From Nematopogon swammerdamellus (Eukaryota > Arthropoda > Insecta > Lepidoptera > Adelidae), in assembly GCA_946902875.1 (NCBI GenBank), contig OX336345.1, positions 8,525,395-8,589,394 on the forward strand: 64,000 nucleotides of DNA, in the 5' to 3' direction. The notes below the pieces were generated by a model. The model worked only from the letters and a program-made list of their open reading frames with translations. It did no database searches and was not told where the DNA came from. Each line of letters starts with the position of its first letter. Position 1 is the first letter of the stretch. Positions 53,621 to 64,000 of the stretch are shown here, in pieces. A program made the position numbers and the translations under genes.

Positions 53621-54600
53621 CCTTCCCAATGTACTAGTCCTCATGGTAGGCCAGTTCGGACATAGTGTCATTGTAAAAGCTCTTTGGAAGTCCTTCCATC
53701 ACCAGTCAAGATTCCAGAATCCAGACGCCTTCATCCAGAACTCAAAAGGCTCAAAAAGAACATCCAAAATATTTTCCGTAAAACTAGTTGACAACCCCTA
53801 TATCACCCCCAAAATTACAGAATCCAGACACCTTCATCTGTAACTCCGAAAGCTTTACAGAGATCCCCACACTAATATTCACGAAATTAAACAACCTCTA
53901 TTCACTGACTTCCCTTATTTGCGTGTAATTTAAGATCAGGTCCCAGTACAATATATGTTAATCCAATTTAAAACCTTCCCAATGTACCAGTCCTCATGGT
54001 AGGCCAGTTCGGACATAGTGTCATTGTAAAAGCTATTTGGAAGTCCTTCCATCACCAGTCAAGATTCCAGAATCCAGACGCCTTCATCCAGAACTCAAAA
54101 GGCTCAAAAAGAACATCCAAAATATTTTTCGCAAACTAGTTGAAAACCCCTATATCACCCCCAAAATTACAGAATCCAGACACCTTCATCTGTAACTCCG
54201 AAAGCTTTACAGAAGTTCCCACACTAAAATTTACGAAACAACAAACTCTATTCACCGGTTTCTTTACAAAATCATTTATGTACTAAGAAAACCTTCCCAA
54301 TGTACCAGTCCTCATGGTAAGCCAGTTCGGACATAGTGTCATTGTAAAAGCTCTTTGGAAGTCCTTCCATCACCAGTCAAGATTCCAGAATCCAGACGCC
54401 TTCATCCAGAACTCAAAAGGCTCAAAAAGAACTTCCAAAATATTTTCCGTAAAACTAGTTGACAACCCCTATATCACCCCCAAAATTACAGAATCCAGAC
54501 ACCTTCATCTGCAACTCCGAAAGCTTTACAGAAGTTCCCACACTAAATTTTACGAAATTAAATTAATTATATTCACCGGTTTCTTTACCAAACCATTTAC
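53621..54600. repeat. Tandem array of three units of about 318-353 bp
   Basis: CCTTCCCAATGTAC(T/C)AGTCC begins units at 53621, 53974 and 54292. The first 250 or so bases of each are nearly identical, and the distal 70-100 bases differ in length and sequence. The frame beginning MVGQFGHSVIVKALWKSFHH is open in units 1 and 3 but shifted in unit 2 by a missing base. I therefore treat it as incidental. Confidence 0.85.
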
Positions 54601-54880
54601 TAAGAAAACCCAATCAAAATACACGCGAGCGAAGCCGAGCGAAAATATTCACTAATAAAACCCAACCGAAAATACACGAGAGCGAAGCCGAGCGAAACTT
54701 CGTTTCCCGAATTTATTCGAAAACTCACGCGAGCGGAGCAGTACCAACTTTCGTACCTGGACTCTCGCTAAATACGCACGACCGTCTCCTTCGACTCCCA
54801 AAACAGACTGAACTCCCCACGCTCCCCTCCCTCTCCTTTTATAATCTTTCCTCGTGTCACAATCCTGACACGCAGGAACA
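54600..54880. repeat. GAGCGAAGCCGAGCGAAA motif cluster
   Basis: GCGAGCGAAGCCGAGCGAAA at about 54625 and a copy starting GAGAGCGAAGCCGAGCGAAA at about 54680 are followed by CGCGAGCGGAGCAGTACC. CpG-rich words stand out in otherwise AT-rich DNA. Confidence 0.5.
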
Positions 54881-55120
54881 AATCGAACGGTGGCCTCCTA
54901 GTATGGCCATGACACGTTCGTGTCACGGAGCGCGATTTTGTATGGAGATTGAATTTTGATTTTTAGTATGGGCTGGACACGTTTGTGTCACGCAGGAACA
55001 AATCGATCGGCTGCCTCGTAGTATGGCCGTGTCACGTTTCTGTCCGGACTCGTAATTTGTATGGAGGATAATTTTATGTTTTTAGTATGAACTGGACACG
55101 TTTGTGACACGATATAAATT
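54880..55120. repeat. Satellite block 1 (GACACG / CGTGTC family)
   Basis: Units of about 115-125 bp contain GACACGCAGGAACAAATCGA, TAGTATGGCCGTGTCACGTT and TAGTATGGGCTGGACACGTT. Each unit has two related halves of about 60 bp, each with AGTATGG and a GACACG/CGTGTC dyad. Confidence 0.75.
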
Positions 55121-55439
55121 CGATTTTGGAGGGAAAACAAACCCTCTTCGTACCTTCCACATGGTACCTAAAGCTGTTTCGCTCGTCAGCGATGCGCTTT
55201 ACCTCTACTTCGGTGGTTTTAACACCACTTCCCCGCACCCATTGTGCATCTCCGCATGCAGAGAACTGTTGCTTTTGTTATATAAATTAATTGATGTTAT
55301 TACATGTGCTCTATTAATAAGTCGACTTTTAGCGCCATGACGGAGTGTTTTATTTATATATTTTTGTTTAATTTTGTATATATATTAATTTCTGTACATA
55401 CGTGATACCATATTCCGTGTTTGCTAATGCTAGTCATGT

Positions 55440-55760
55440 ACGGAACCTGGACACGCAGAAACCAATCGAAATCTCCTTACCATAGTCGTGTTTTATTCAT
55501 GTCAGGACACGAATCCATTCCTTCATACTAACATCGCTTAATGAAAACCCCTCCCGCACCGCTTGACAAATTACCTCAGGTCGCTCCGCCTCGCCCCGCG
55601 GCCCACGCGCGCCCGCAGCTCGGTAATACCTCACCCCTTGTCTTGTTTACCTCATACCTCTCTCCGCCCCGCGCGCACGCTCCAACGGATATTTATTTGA
55701 ATGTTGGCGTCATACTCAATGAAACGTTGTTTTGTTTTATTTTATGTTTTTGTTTAATAA
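55440..55760. other. GC-rich, G-poor block between satellite blocks
   Basis: After a partial satellite unit (GGACACGCAGAAACCAATCG at about 55448) there is a C-rich segment to about 55690. It has CTCCGCCTCGCCCCGCGG and repeated ACCTCA words, resembling 56560-56760 in composition. No coding signal. Confidence 0.4.
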
Positions 55761-55904
55761 CTGGTACTTTGTTTACATACTCTTCCCTTTATAAAAATGT
55801 TTAGTGTATTAGTTTGAATCATTAATAAATAATTATTAAAATAATTTTAGACCCTGTGCGATATCTTCACACAGATCACAAAACTTCAAATTCCCATAAA
55901 CTCC

Positions 55905-56525
55905 GTCATGTCCAGATTCCAGACACGCAGGAACAAATAGACCAGCGACCTCATAGTATGGCCGTGTCACATTCGTGTCCTGACACGAATTTAGTATGGA
56001 AATTAAATTGAATCATTAGTATGGACTCGACACGAATCGGACACGCAGGAACAAATCGAACGGCGCCCTCTTAGTATGGCCGTGACACGTTCTTGACACG
56101 CAGGAACAAAACGCTCGGTTGCCTCGTAGTATGGCCGTGACACGTTCGTGTCACAGAGCGAAATTTCGTATGGAGATAGAATTTAATTTTTAGTATGGGC
56201 TGGACACGGTTGTGACACGCTCGAACAAATCGAACGGTGGCCTCGTAGTATGGCCGTGTCACATTCGTGTCCTGATACGAATTTAGTATGGAGATTAAAT
56301 TAGATTATTAGTATGGGCTCGACACGAATTGGACACACAGGAACAAATCGAACCGTAGCTCCACAGTATGGCCATGACACATTCGTGTCCTGACACAAAT
56401 TTTAGTATGGAGATAAAAATAAATTATTAGTATGAGCTTGTCACGTTTCTGACACGTAGGAACAAAACGTACGGTGGCCCCGCAGTATGGGCGTGTCACG
56501 CTCGTGTCCTGACAATAATTCATTC
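55905..56525. repeat. Satellite block 2 (GACACG / CGTGTC family)
   Basis: About five units of the 54880 family (GACACGCAGGAACAAATAGA, AGTATGGCCGTGACACGTTC and so on). Minus-strand frames recur in step with the units (TRPYYEATVRFV and TRPYCGATVRFV), reflecting the shared sequence rather than a gene. Confidence 0.75.
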
Positions 56526-56559
56526 TTTCATACTATCAACTCGCAGCGAAATAATCACT

Positions 56560-56760
56560 ACTCGCGCTCCTTGACTCGCTACCTCAAGCCGCGCTTCCAA
56601 CGGCGTGATGATACCACGATCTCCGTCCCCGCGCCCGCAAGACGCGCGTCTTCTTACCTCACCTCTCCGCTGTTTCGTACGCGCCCATGTCATGTTCCCC
56701 TCTCACCGCGTGTCAGGATTACCTCATGCTACCTTCCCCGCCTCGGCGCTCTATAGTGTT
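56560..56760. repeat. GC-rich block, copy 1
   Basis: The core CCAACGGCGTGATGATACCA with GTCCCCGCGCCCGCAAGACG is repeated at about 63856-63905. It directly follows satellite block 2. Confidence 0.6.
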
Positions 56761-57339
56761 TTATATGCGAACCAACTGATGTTATTAAATTTCTTGTTTG
56801 TCTAATTGCGCGTCGTATTGTAATGGCCGTTCGCGCCATTTTATTTCTTAGTGGAGTGTGCAGTTACGTTTGAATTTATTAGGTGATTAGTTAAATTGTA
56901 ATTTAAATTATTTTATTAATATTTTAATGAAAAGTTTTAATGTTCTATATTTTAGCTTTGAATTACTATTGACTATATATTTATCTTTTTACCTTGTGTG
57001 ATTCCATCACAGTCGCCCGCATAGAGGTTCGTAACGAAGCAAAGTCAACGGAACCTCATTCCGTGACGCTTGATCTCGTTAAGAAGCTATATACATTATG
57101 ATCTTGAAAAATTACTTCTTCTTTGTTAGGGTTTTATTGTTCCCTTCCAAGAAGTTTGTATATATAATCTTTTATCACTGTTAGGGTTCAAGTTCCCTTC
57201 CAGAGACCCCCTTCTTCTATAATTTTTAATTTGTGTTTTTTTTTTTCAACACCATCTGTCCACGTGCTTTAGGAAGTTCTTACCCTCCAGCTTAGGATTT
57301 ATTTCCCTTAGCTTAAAGAGAAAGGATTTTTTAGAATGC

Positions 57340-57745
57340 ATACCACAACCTTACCACCTCCGGCTTAGACCATGTTTGCACTCTTTCCCTTATCTTCCAT
57401 TTGCAGCTCGTGCCAGTACTACATTAATCAAATAATTTAGTGTAATTGAATTAGTTTATTATTAATAAATTTAGGAATTTAAGCAAAAGTCATCACCTCA
57501 AAGCCTTAGATCCCTATATTCTGCCTCTAACAGATTTCCCAACAGTGCAGGAACCTCTAGTCTCACCCTTTACCGTATGGGCCGAAACAGAACATCACCG
57601 CTTACAGTGCAATACACACCTTACCACCTCCGGCTTAGGCTATGCAAGCAGTTCGGCAGGACAGAACTGGTCCGTGAAGAACACATAACACACCTTACCA
57701 CCTCCGGCTTAGGCTATGCATGTATCCTAGCACAACAAGCTTCCA
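57340..57745. repeat. ACCTTACCACCTCCGGCTTAGG repeat cluster 1
   Basis: CTTACCACCTCCGGCTTAG occurs at about 57345, 57614 and 57700. The last two are part of a duplicated stretch of about 86-93 bp (GGCTATGCAAGCAGTTCGGC, GTCCGTGAAGAACACATAAC). Confidence 0.75.
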
Positions 57746-58559
57746 TTAAAGGCAGAGTAGTCGGGATTCATATTTTCAAAAGACTTCGAAATCGACTCAT
57801 GCATCATTTTGGGTCCTAACTCACCTATTGACGAATAGACGGACTCAGTATGCTTGTAAACGATTCTACTTTAACTCATCCAACATTGCTCCGGTTAATG
57901 ATTTCAAACCAAATACTACACTCATTCACTGTACATAGACCAGAAAATGTCATCCTGAACTTTCAACGCTCCATTTTTTGTGTGTTCGGAACGCCTTTAG
58001 TAGACGATGTCATAATCCCTCCCCAGCGTGAGTCAGACTCAGTAAAATGTAAAGTTCTGCACTTAAGGCATTTTTACCTCACCTTTCCTAAGTCCCAAAT
58101 TGTGTGTTCTTCACACTGAATTTAATTTAACATTATTTTCGAAGCAATGTATGGGAAAACCAAACGAAGCCAAAGTATCCTGATTCCTTGTAAAGGTCCC
58201 TTCAGGTTAGAGCGCTGCTCTCATTAGAAGGAAATTTCACTACAGAGTACAGACACTATAATACCCGCAGGTCTACTCGCGTATTTTACACAAACATCCA
58301 AAACCATCCACTCAAGTCAACAAGTCTATTTTAAATTTTTGTTACTTCTTGTTCAGAAGAAATTTAGTCTAACTCCCCTCACTGAACAGCATTTTATTTA
58401 TTTATTTTGTCATATTTTATTTTCACGTTTTTTTTTTTTATATTTACATTAATTCTATATAACTACAAAATAAACCACCTATACAAAATTTATACAAACA
58501 GACAAAACAAAAGACGGTATTCTCGCCGGCGACGGGAGACGAGAATTATTATTATTATT

Positions 58560-58725
58560 ATTATTTATTGTAAGGACCGTAACAGTACATCACCGTTTAC
58601 AATGCAATACACGCCTTACCACCTCTGGCTTAGGCTATGCAAGCAGTTCGGCAGGACAGAGCGGGTCCGTGAAGAACACATAACATACCTTACCACCACC
58701 GGCTTAGGCTATGCAAGCAGTTCAT
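58560..58725. repeat. ACCTTACCACCTCCGGCTTAGG repeat cluster 2
   Basis: A second copy of the 57577-57720 segment, beginning GACCGTAACAGTACATCACC, with scattered substitutions. The translated frame is also open in both copies (YTPYHL.LRLCKQFGRTE). Confidence 0.75.
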
Positions 58726-58859
58726 TTAAATTTTTTTTTTTTTTATTTAAAGTTTTATTTTTTCGCCCGCATGACTTTTCTTACTCAGTGTATTTTAATT
58801 TAATTTTTTTTTTAACCCGCATGAATCTATTTATTTTAACAATAATTTAATGAGCACTA

Positions 58860-60090
58860 CTCTAGTGTTTATTTACAGTATTTATGAGAATGTAACCCCA
58901 CAACTATGTCTATCAACAATTCAACACGCTCGCTCCCGACAAAGCATCCTTAACATGGTAAAGTTACTGATAGATAACGTGATAAATAAAATAGAAATTG
59001 AAGAAGGTTTTGTATAGTGTAACGATTATGCGTAACAGTAGGTTGTTTCACATAATCAATTTAAATTAAATAAAGTGTATTCTTACCATACCATAACCTA
59101 TCGCATCCTACCTTTACCAACCCTTACCATACCCTTACACTTCTTTACCTACACATCTTTACCAACCTTACCTCTCACTATAGTAAATTATGAACGGAAC
59201 CCTATCACTACTCTAATATTACCGCCCTATATCCTAACCTAAAGGTGAGGAGTGGAGTTTAGGATATATCTTATTCTACTTTACCTACTTAATAAAGTAC
59301 ATAGCAACCCAAACAATACACCCGTCGTACTATAACTATCTATATAGTACATCCAACAAATGTTGATCATCCATAAATGTGATCCAATTCTAATCTGCAA
59401 TCGTGAAAATAATTAGGTACTCTACCTAGCACTATATTACACCCATCAGATATTTACATGACTTTTTACTTCCTACTATTTAGTCTATAATATAATTCCT
59501 TCTTCCAACACCAGACGACACTCCAAACTCAAGCTCTTTCTTCTTTACTCCATGTTTCGTTAATTCGATTAACCCCAGCGAAGATGAACCTATAAGAACC
59601 TCTCCTATTCTAAATAACTATAATTGTAATCCAACCCGATGATTCGTCCTGAAGTTCCTGAAATTAAAACACATTAAAACATTAAATTTCTACTGTATAT
59701 ATTTAAAAGTACTCCAATGGCAGCGACCGATGGTGGTTTCTCAGCATGGCAACCGCAACTTACCTACTTTGAAATTTTTTTTTTTTTTAAAATTTTTTTT
59801 TTTTTTATAATGTTGATGAAGTGTAGTTACATTTAAGCTCATTAAAACATGATATATAAATAAGTTTTATATGTTCATGTTCAATAAAAATAAATCCCGA
59901 TATGCTAATAAAATGATCGCTTTCACAAACTATTTCATGTGATGAAGTGACAGAAAATTTTATTATTTATCTATTTCCTATACAGGATCAAATATTTTCA
60001 ATTTCAAATTGTATTAAATTTGCCAGTGAATTAAAAATAATCAAAAATTTTTGCTATAACGACTAAGTTCAGTTGCAGGAATTGTGACAA
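58860..60090. other. AT-rich, G-poor stretch
   Basis: Contains CTTACC(A/T)-rich low complexity (59080-59180) and two poly-T/A runs (59777-59815). No gene. Confidence 0.45.
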
Positions 60091-60104
60091 AACTTAGAAA
60101 AGGA

Positions 60105-60200
60105 AAAAAAAAACATATTCGTAAAATGCGGATTTGAACCAGCAACCCTCCGATTCCAACTCATAGTATGATTCCATTAAACCACGAGGAGTCACAGCGA
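60105..60200 (-). mobile_element. tRNA-derived SINE head
   Basis: The minus strand reads CCTCGTGGTTTAATGGAATC (A-box-like) and, about 35 bases on, GGTTGCTGGTTCAAATCCGC (B box GGTTCAAATCC). This matches the pol III promoter layout of lepidopteran tRNA-type SINEs. A poly-T stretch (minus strand) lies soon after. It is not a functional tRNA: the stems are imperfect and no clean anticodon arm forms. Confidence 0.6.
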
Positions 60201-60539
60201 ACTCGACGAATATACTAAATGTATGCATTTCTATAAAGGCTGAACCACACACGTTCGGCGCACGCTCGCAAGAGAACGGCCACCGCTGCACTTCGCGGAA
60301 ACGCGTGCTCGCGGCTTCCGCGCGGCAATTATGAATTCTTGAAATTATAAAAGGTGCAAATATTAAGGTGTACGAGCGGTGTGCTCAAACAAATCGCCCT
60401 TTTTCCTTATATTGACGTCTGCCACTGTCCAGTGGTCTACAGAACTACGCAATCCGGTATGGTGATTGGTTACAGATCTTCTCGCCCGCCTGCCCATAAC
60501 AGTTTTCCTAAAATCACATTAATATGTAAAATACAAAAT

Positions 60540-62860
60540 ACAAAATCTTTATTTATGGTAAATATGAATGAAACTAGTATAAATTCAAAATCAATTCGGT
60601 TTAATATACTCACATACGTTTAATATTGTTACTTAATAAAACTTATGTTCGGCAGTACATTTTTGTTAATAAACTTGAATTTAAATAAAAGTATTGTGGT
60701 GTTAGCGACACCTATCCCACAACCGAATAATAAAGATCGATAAAACCTGTATAGCTTTGCTACGTTGAAACAATAGAAAGATTCGTTAACACACCAATAG
60801 ATGGCGAATAATTAAAATTTTTCACGCAACATTACATCTCACTGTGAAACAAAAACACACACCTCACATAAATATGGTTTGCTAGTGGGTATGATTATTC
60901 TTTTTTTTTTTTTCTTTCTCCCCTTTTTCCATTTCTTTTTTTTCCATTTTCCCGGGTTCTTGAGTATTTGAGTACCCTACCAAATCTTTCTCCATTCGGC
61001 TTATTTTCTTTCCCCTTTTTTCTCCTTTTCGGATTTACTCCGAATTTCACTCCGTAAGGTTGGTACTTATTTGTTTTAGTACGCAAGTCTGGTCCCCTTA
61101 CGCTGTGAAAGCAAAACAAACACTGTCATTGGTTCTTATTGTTCGCGATAAGATCCATATTCCTTCAAATATTTTTGAACCGGGCGCCCTGAGTCAGTTA
61201 ATACACAACCACAGCAACGTTACCATTTATATGGAATTATCCATTTTTAAATGATTTTCAAGATAAAATGTGGAATTAAATATCCGGGCATTTCATACAA
61301 GTTTTATCATTTTACAGATTTCCACATAAGAAGATCAGTTTGGAATATGGATTTTCTATAAAGCTTTTCTATAACTTCCACATTTAAATGATTTTCCAAT
61401 CGCATATTGATTCTCGGAAAGCCTTGAACCGAAACGCCATCACGGTTTTGTATCTTGTGTGAATCTAATGAATGACCGGCTAATGTACGATCTCACGCCA
61501 TTCTTTCAATATCTAAATCGTATTTAAAATAATATAATAATCTAATTATAATATCTAAGCTATTTGCTCTAATAATTTGGCGGAACAGGTTACACACGAA
61601 TGCCTACCCCGTTAGTGTCGGCCACACTGAACCGAACCAAACTCGAATCATCCATACAACCGTATCAATCTTCTACTCAAAATGGTGGCACCAACGTGTT
61701 CTTCCTGGCAACTTTCACACCCACACCTTTATTCACGTAATTTTCCCAAGCAACCAGCTCACATACAAATTACCCACAAACAGGTAACACCTGCTGTCCA
61801 CTTCCAGTGGTAATGGACTGAGCACGTCAGGTCAAAATTCCGACTGGACAACAGTGTTTCGCTCCGACATCCGCAGACAGAATACTTAATATAGGAAAAC
61901 CTCCCTTTTCAGTCAATACGTTGACATAAAGTAATTAGCGGAATTCAATAATCCACATCTTCAGAACTGAATTTCTACATAGAAAATGTTAATACATACG
62001 TTTTCTATTAGACCGCCATCACATCCATTCAATTACCCCAATAATGTTAGTGAGACAAGATACGACTATCTTATATTCTAACGCCCAATCACGTTGTACG
62101 AATACACAAATACTAATATATTCATGTACTCGCTTTTATAAAATGAACAAACTCCTTCAACTAGACAAATATTTATGCTTCGTTCCCATACACAAAATAT
62201 ATGACTTCAATTAACACGGAATTCATATACCTACATTAGCACAAACATACTTCCTCAAATACATACCATCCAACATTTCCAATCCATAACTAAGTTGATA
62301 AAATGGATCTACACCGTTGGATAGTGAAATACGCCTTCAACATCACACCGCAACAAACCGTCAACTAGTAATTCTATTGCGTGTCGCCTCGGACTAGGCG
62401 CTTAATAGCCTTCTTGCTTGATTTTCAACAAACACTTATAACTTCATCTTTCTGAATCGTTGTAAAACTGTAGTCCCTTCCATTATCTATGTTAATTGGC
62501 ACAATTATAATGTTCTAATTAGCTGAAACGTTACATCTAATATCAAACTTCTGCTCTACAGCCAATTATATACATTACTGCTTGACAAATACATACAATC
62601 ACAAACTGATATATATTTTTTATTCCAACCCACATTCCAAGCAGTGAAATAAACAGCGTTATGCTGCTGACCACACTAACGTATATTCAACTCCACAGAT
62701 AACCAACACCCCGACATGGCATCCACAAAACCCATCTCCCACACACACCAACATGCTGCATCCAGGCAAGTCAACCTTCACATTGCAACAAGATACAGGG
62801 TCCTTCTCCCGCACTACCTAACAGTATAACCGTGCCAAGGTGAGAAGTGGCCAGTCCGTC
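60540..62860. other. Gene-poor stretch with a pyrimidine-rich tract
   Basis: A C/T tract at about 60899-61030 produces a Lys-rich minus-strand frame that I consider an artefact of simple sequence. The rest is AT-rich and G-poor on the plus strand. Confidence 0.45.
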
Positions 62861-62867
62861 ACTCGCC

Positions 62868-63202
62868 ATCCGCAAAGTTCCGCCTCACTCACAATCACTC
62901 CTATATACTAGCGTAAAACTACACTCTCTTCTCAACATATTACTTGATAAAAGTTTTTAATTCATCAGTAAAAAAATCTCCCGATGCGCCCCAACAATTT
63001 CGCAAGAAGCAAAACATCGCAAGTTCGTTTTTTTTTTCTTTCCCTACAAAGCGCGATTCGTCAACCGCAAAGTTCCGCCTCACTCACAATCACTCCTATA
63101 TACTAGCGTAAAACTACACTCTCTTCTTAACATATTACTTGATAAAAGTTTTTAATTCATCAGTAAAAAAAATCTCCCGATGCGCCCCAACAATTTCGCC
63201 TC
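62868..63202. repeat. Direct duplication of about 131 bp
   Basis: CCGCAAAGTTCCGCCTCACT through GATGCGCCCCAACAATTTCGC occurs at about 62870-63004 and 63069-63199 with one or two differences, separated by about 65 bp. Confidence 0.85.
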
Positions 63203-63844
63203 GCCTGGCGACAATTTCAAATTGTAACCGTCCGGCCTCTCATTTGTTCTTATGAAACTGCAAGTTTCTGACGCTGTAGACGGCATGTTCATATTATTAA
63301 TGTTTAAGTGGCACTATATAACCGGACGTAAAACGAGCTCATAGCATCCCAATGCTTTCCATTGACACGGCACAACAATAAAACCCTCAATTGCACTCCA
63401 GGAGTACTGACAGAAACAAAATCTACATACACTTATTACAGAACTCCACATTCCTTCCGAATTAACTGTCAATTCTAGTAGAACGGACAGACACAACCAT
63501 TCTACAGAACTCTACATTTACCCTGAAACAAATATCAACTTTAGTAGAACAGACAGACATACAAGCAGACAGCGTAGGCCCCGCAAAACGTTTTCATCAA
63601 TCGCTTTTGTGCACAAACCTGCATCCTACAACTTGTAATATTCTATGCTATGCCGCTTAATACTATAGTAACCGAGGCACAACGCCGATCACTCAACCCA
63701 TACACATCTCAAGACTCAGTGCATGACAAAATAAATTGTATTTTCTGCGCATTGTTTTCCCGACGAAATACTTGACACAACAGAAGAACCATGCTACTGT
63801 TAACATCGCTAATGGCTTTCCTATTCTTCAATTACTTCGCTAGC

Positions 63845-63925
63845 CACGCTGCGCCTCCAACGGCGTGATGGTGTTGCGAACTCTGTCTCCGCGCCCGCAA
63901 GACGCGTGCGCGAGCTACGACCTGC
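63845..63925. repeat. GC-rich block, copy 2
   Basis: CTCCAACGGCGTGATGGTGT and CTCCGCGCCCGCAAGACGCG match the block at 56594-56650, with CTCGCTA-type words upstream of both. It suggests a repeat unit of more than 7 kb that continues past the right edge. Confidence 0.55.
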
Positions 63926-64000
63926 TCGGTCATCAACTCAACAGAGTCTCCGCATAGTATACTTGAATCATGTTAATATAGCAACAATCCGTCCAACGAG

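Noticed and set aside
53643..53843. Frame MVGQFGHSVIVKALWK... as a gene family
   Set aside because: Sits in a tandem array; the middle unit is frameshifted and there is no sign of selection visible by eye.
59080..59180. CTTACC-rich run as degenerate (TTAGG)n insect telomere repeat
   Set aside because: Units are CCTTACCA-like and irregular; no TTAGG/CCTAA periodicity.
60105..60200. Functional tRNA gene
   Set aside because: A and B boxes are present, but acceptor and anticodon stems do not pair cleanly; the context is that of a SINE.
60895..61119. Lys/Arg-rich minus-strand frame
   Set aside because: Translation of a pyrimidine-rich simple tract.

Overview
This is eukaryotic nuclear DNA, almost certainly from a moth or butterfly. 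It has spliced genes with GT-AG introns, AT-rich intergenic DNA, and several dispersed repeat families that I recognise as typical of Lepidoptera: the 'TTTTTAGGGTTCCGTA' element, the 'CGCCTTTTACGACA' element and the antisense 3' ends of RTE-type LINEs. There is no operon structure, CRISPR array or rRNA. Protein-coding content is low, and most bases are mobile-element debris, palindromic MITEs and tandem arrays.

Genes. Three real host genes were read, all on the minus strand. (1) A Max-dimerisation (MXD/MAD) repressor: exons 1-3 at 10643-10210, encoding the Sin3-interacting helix and the start of the bHLH basic region. The rest of the bHLH was not found. (2) DALRD3, the ArgRS-like anticodon-binding-domain protein: five exons from 22585 to 13827 join in frame to 420 codons plus a stop. 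Its last exon has a decayed duplicate at about 13060-13200. (3) DNAJC25, an intronless ER-membrane J-protein at 25773-26798. Weaker host evidence: a THAP zinc-finger first exon at 47144 (+), a TATA promoter with a 7-codon first exon at 34567-34692 (+), and a TATA/Inr promoter at 45704 (+).

Mobile elements. A full-length non-LTR retrotransposon (I/jockey-like, ORF1 and ORF2 overlapping as ATGA) fills 26941-32014 on the minus strand. A perfect 12-bp target-site duplication flanks it, and it lies 142 bp upstream of the DNAJC25 start codon. Its RNase H region carries two frameshifts. A 5'-truncated relative lies directly upstream. A REL-endonuclease LINE remnant (R4/Dong-like) occupies about 4085-5500. 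Other finds are two intact copies and a partial third copy of one MITE family with 8-9 bp duplications (8689, 32598, 22876), an hAT-type element with a perfect 8-bp duplication inside a DALRD3 intron (19073-19618), a 2.4-kb TIR element (35709-38068), and an element with about 500-bp inverted repeats enclosing a transposon-associated gene fragment (42016-43650).

The right-hand 16 kb (about 47.9-64 kb) is dominated by tandem and long-range repeats: a 100-bp array, a 79-bp duplication, a 320-350-bp array, a satellite of about 60/120 bp rich in GACACG/CGTGTC, a cluster of about 90-bp repeats, and GC-rich blocks repeated about 7.3 kb apart. The plus strand there is visibly poor in G. I see no convincing gene in that part.
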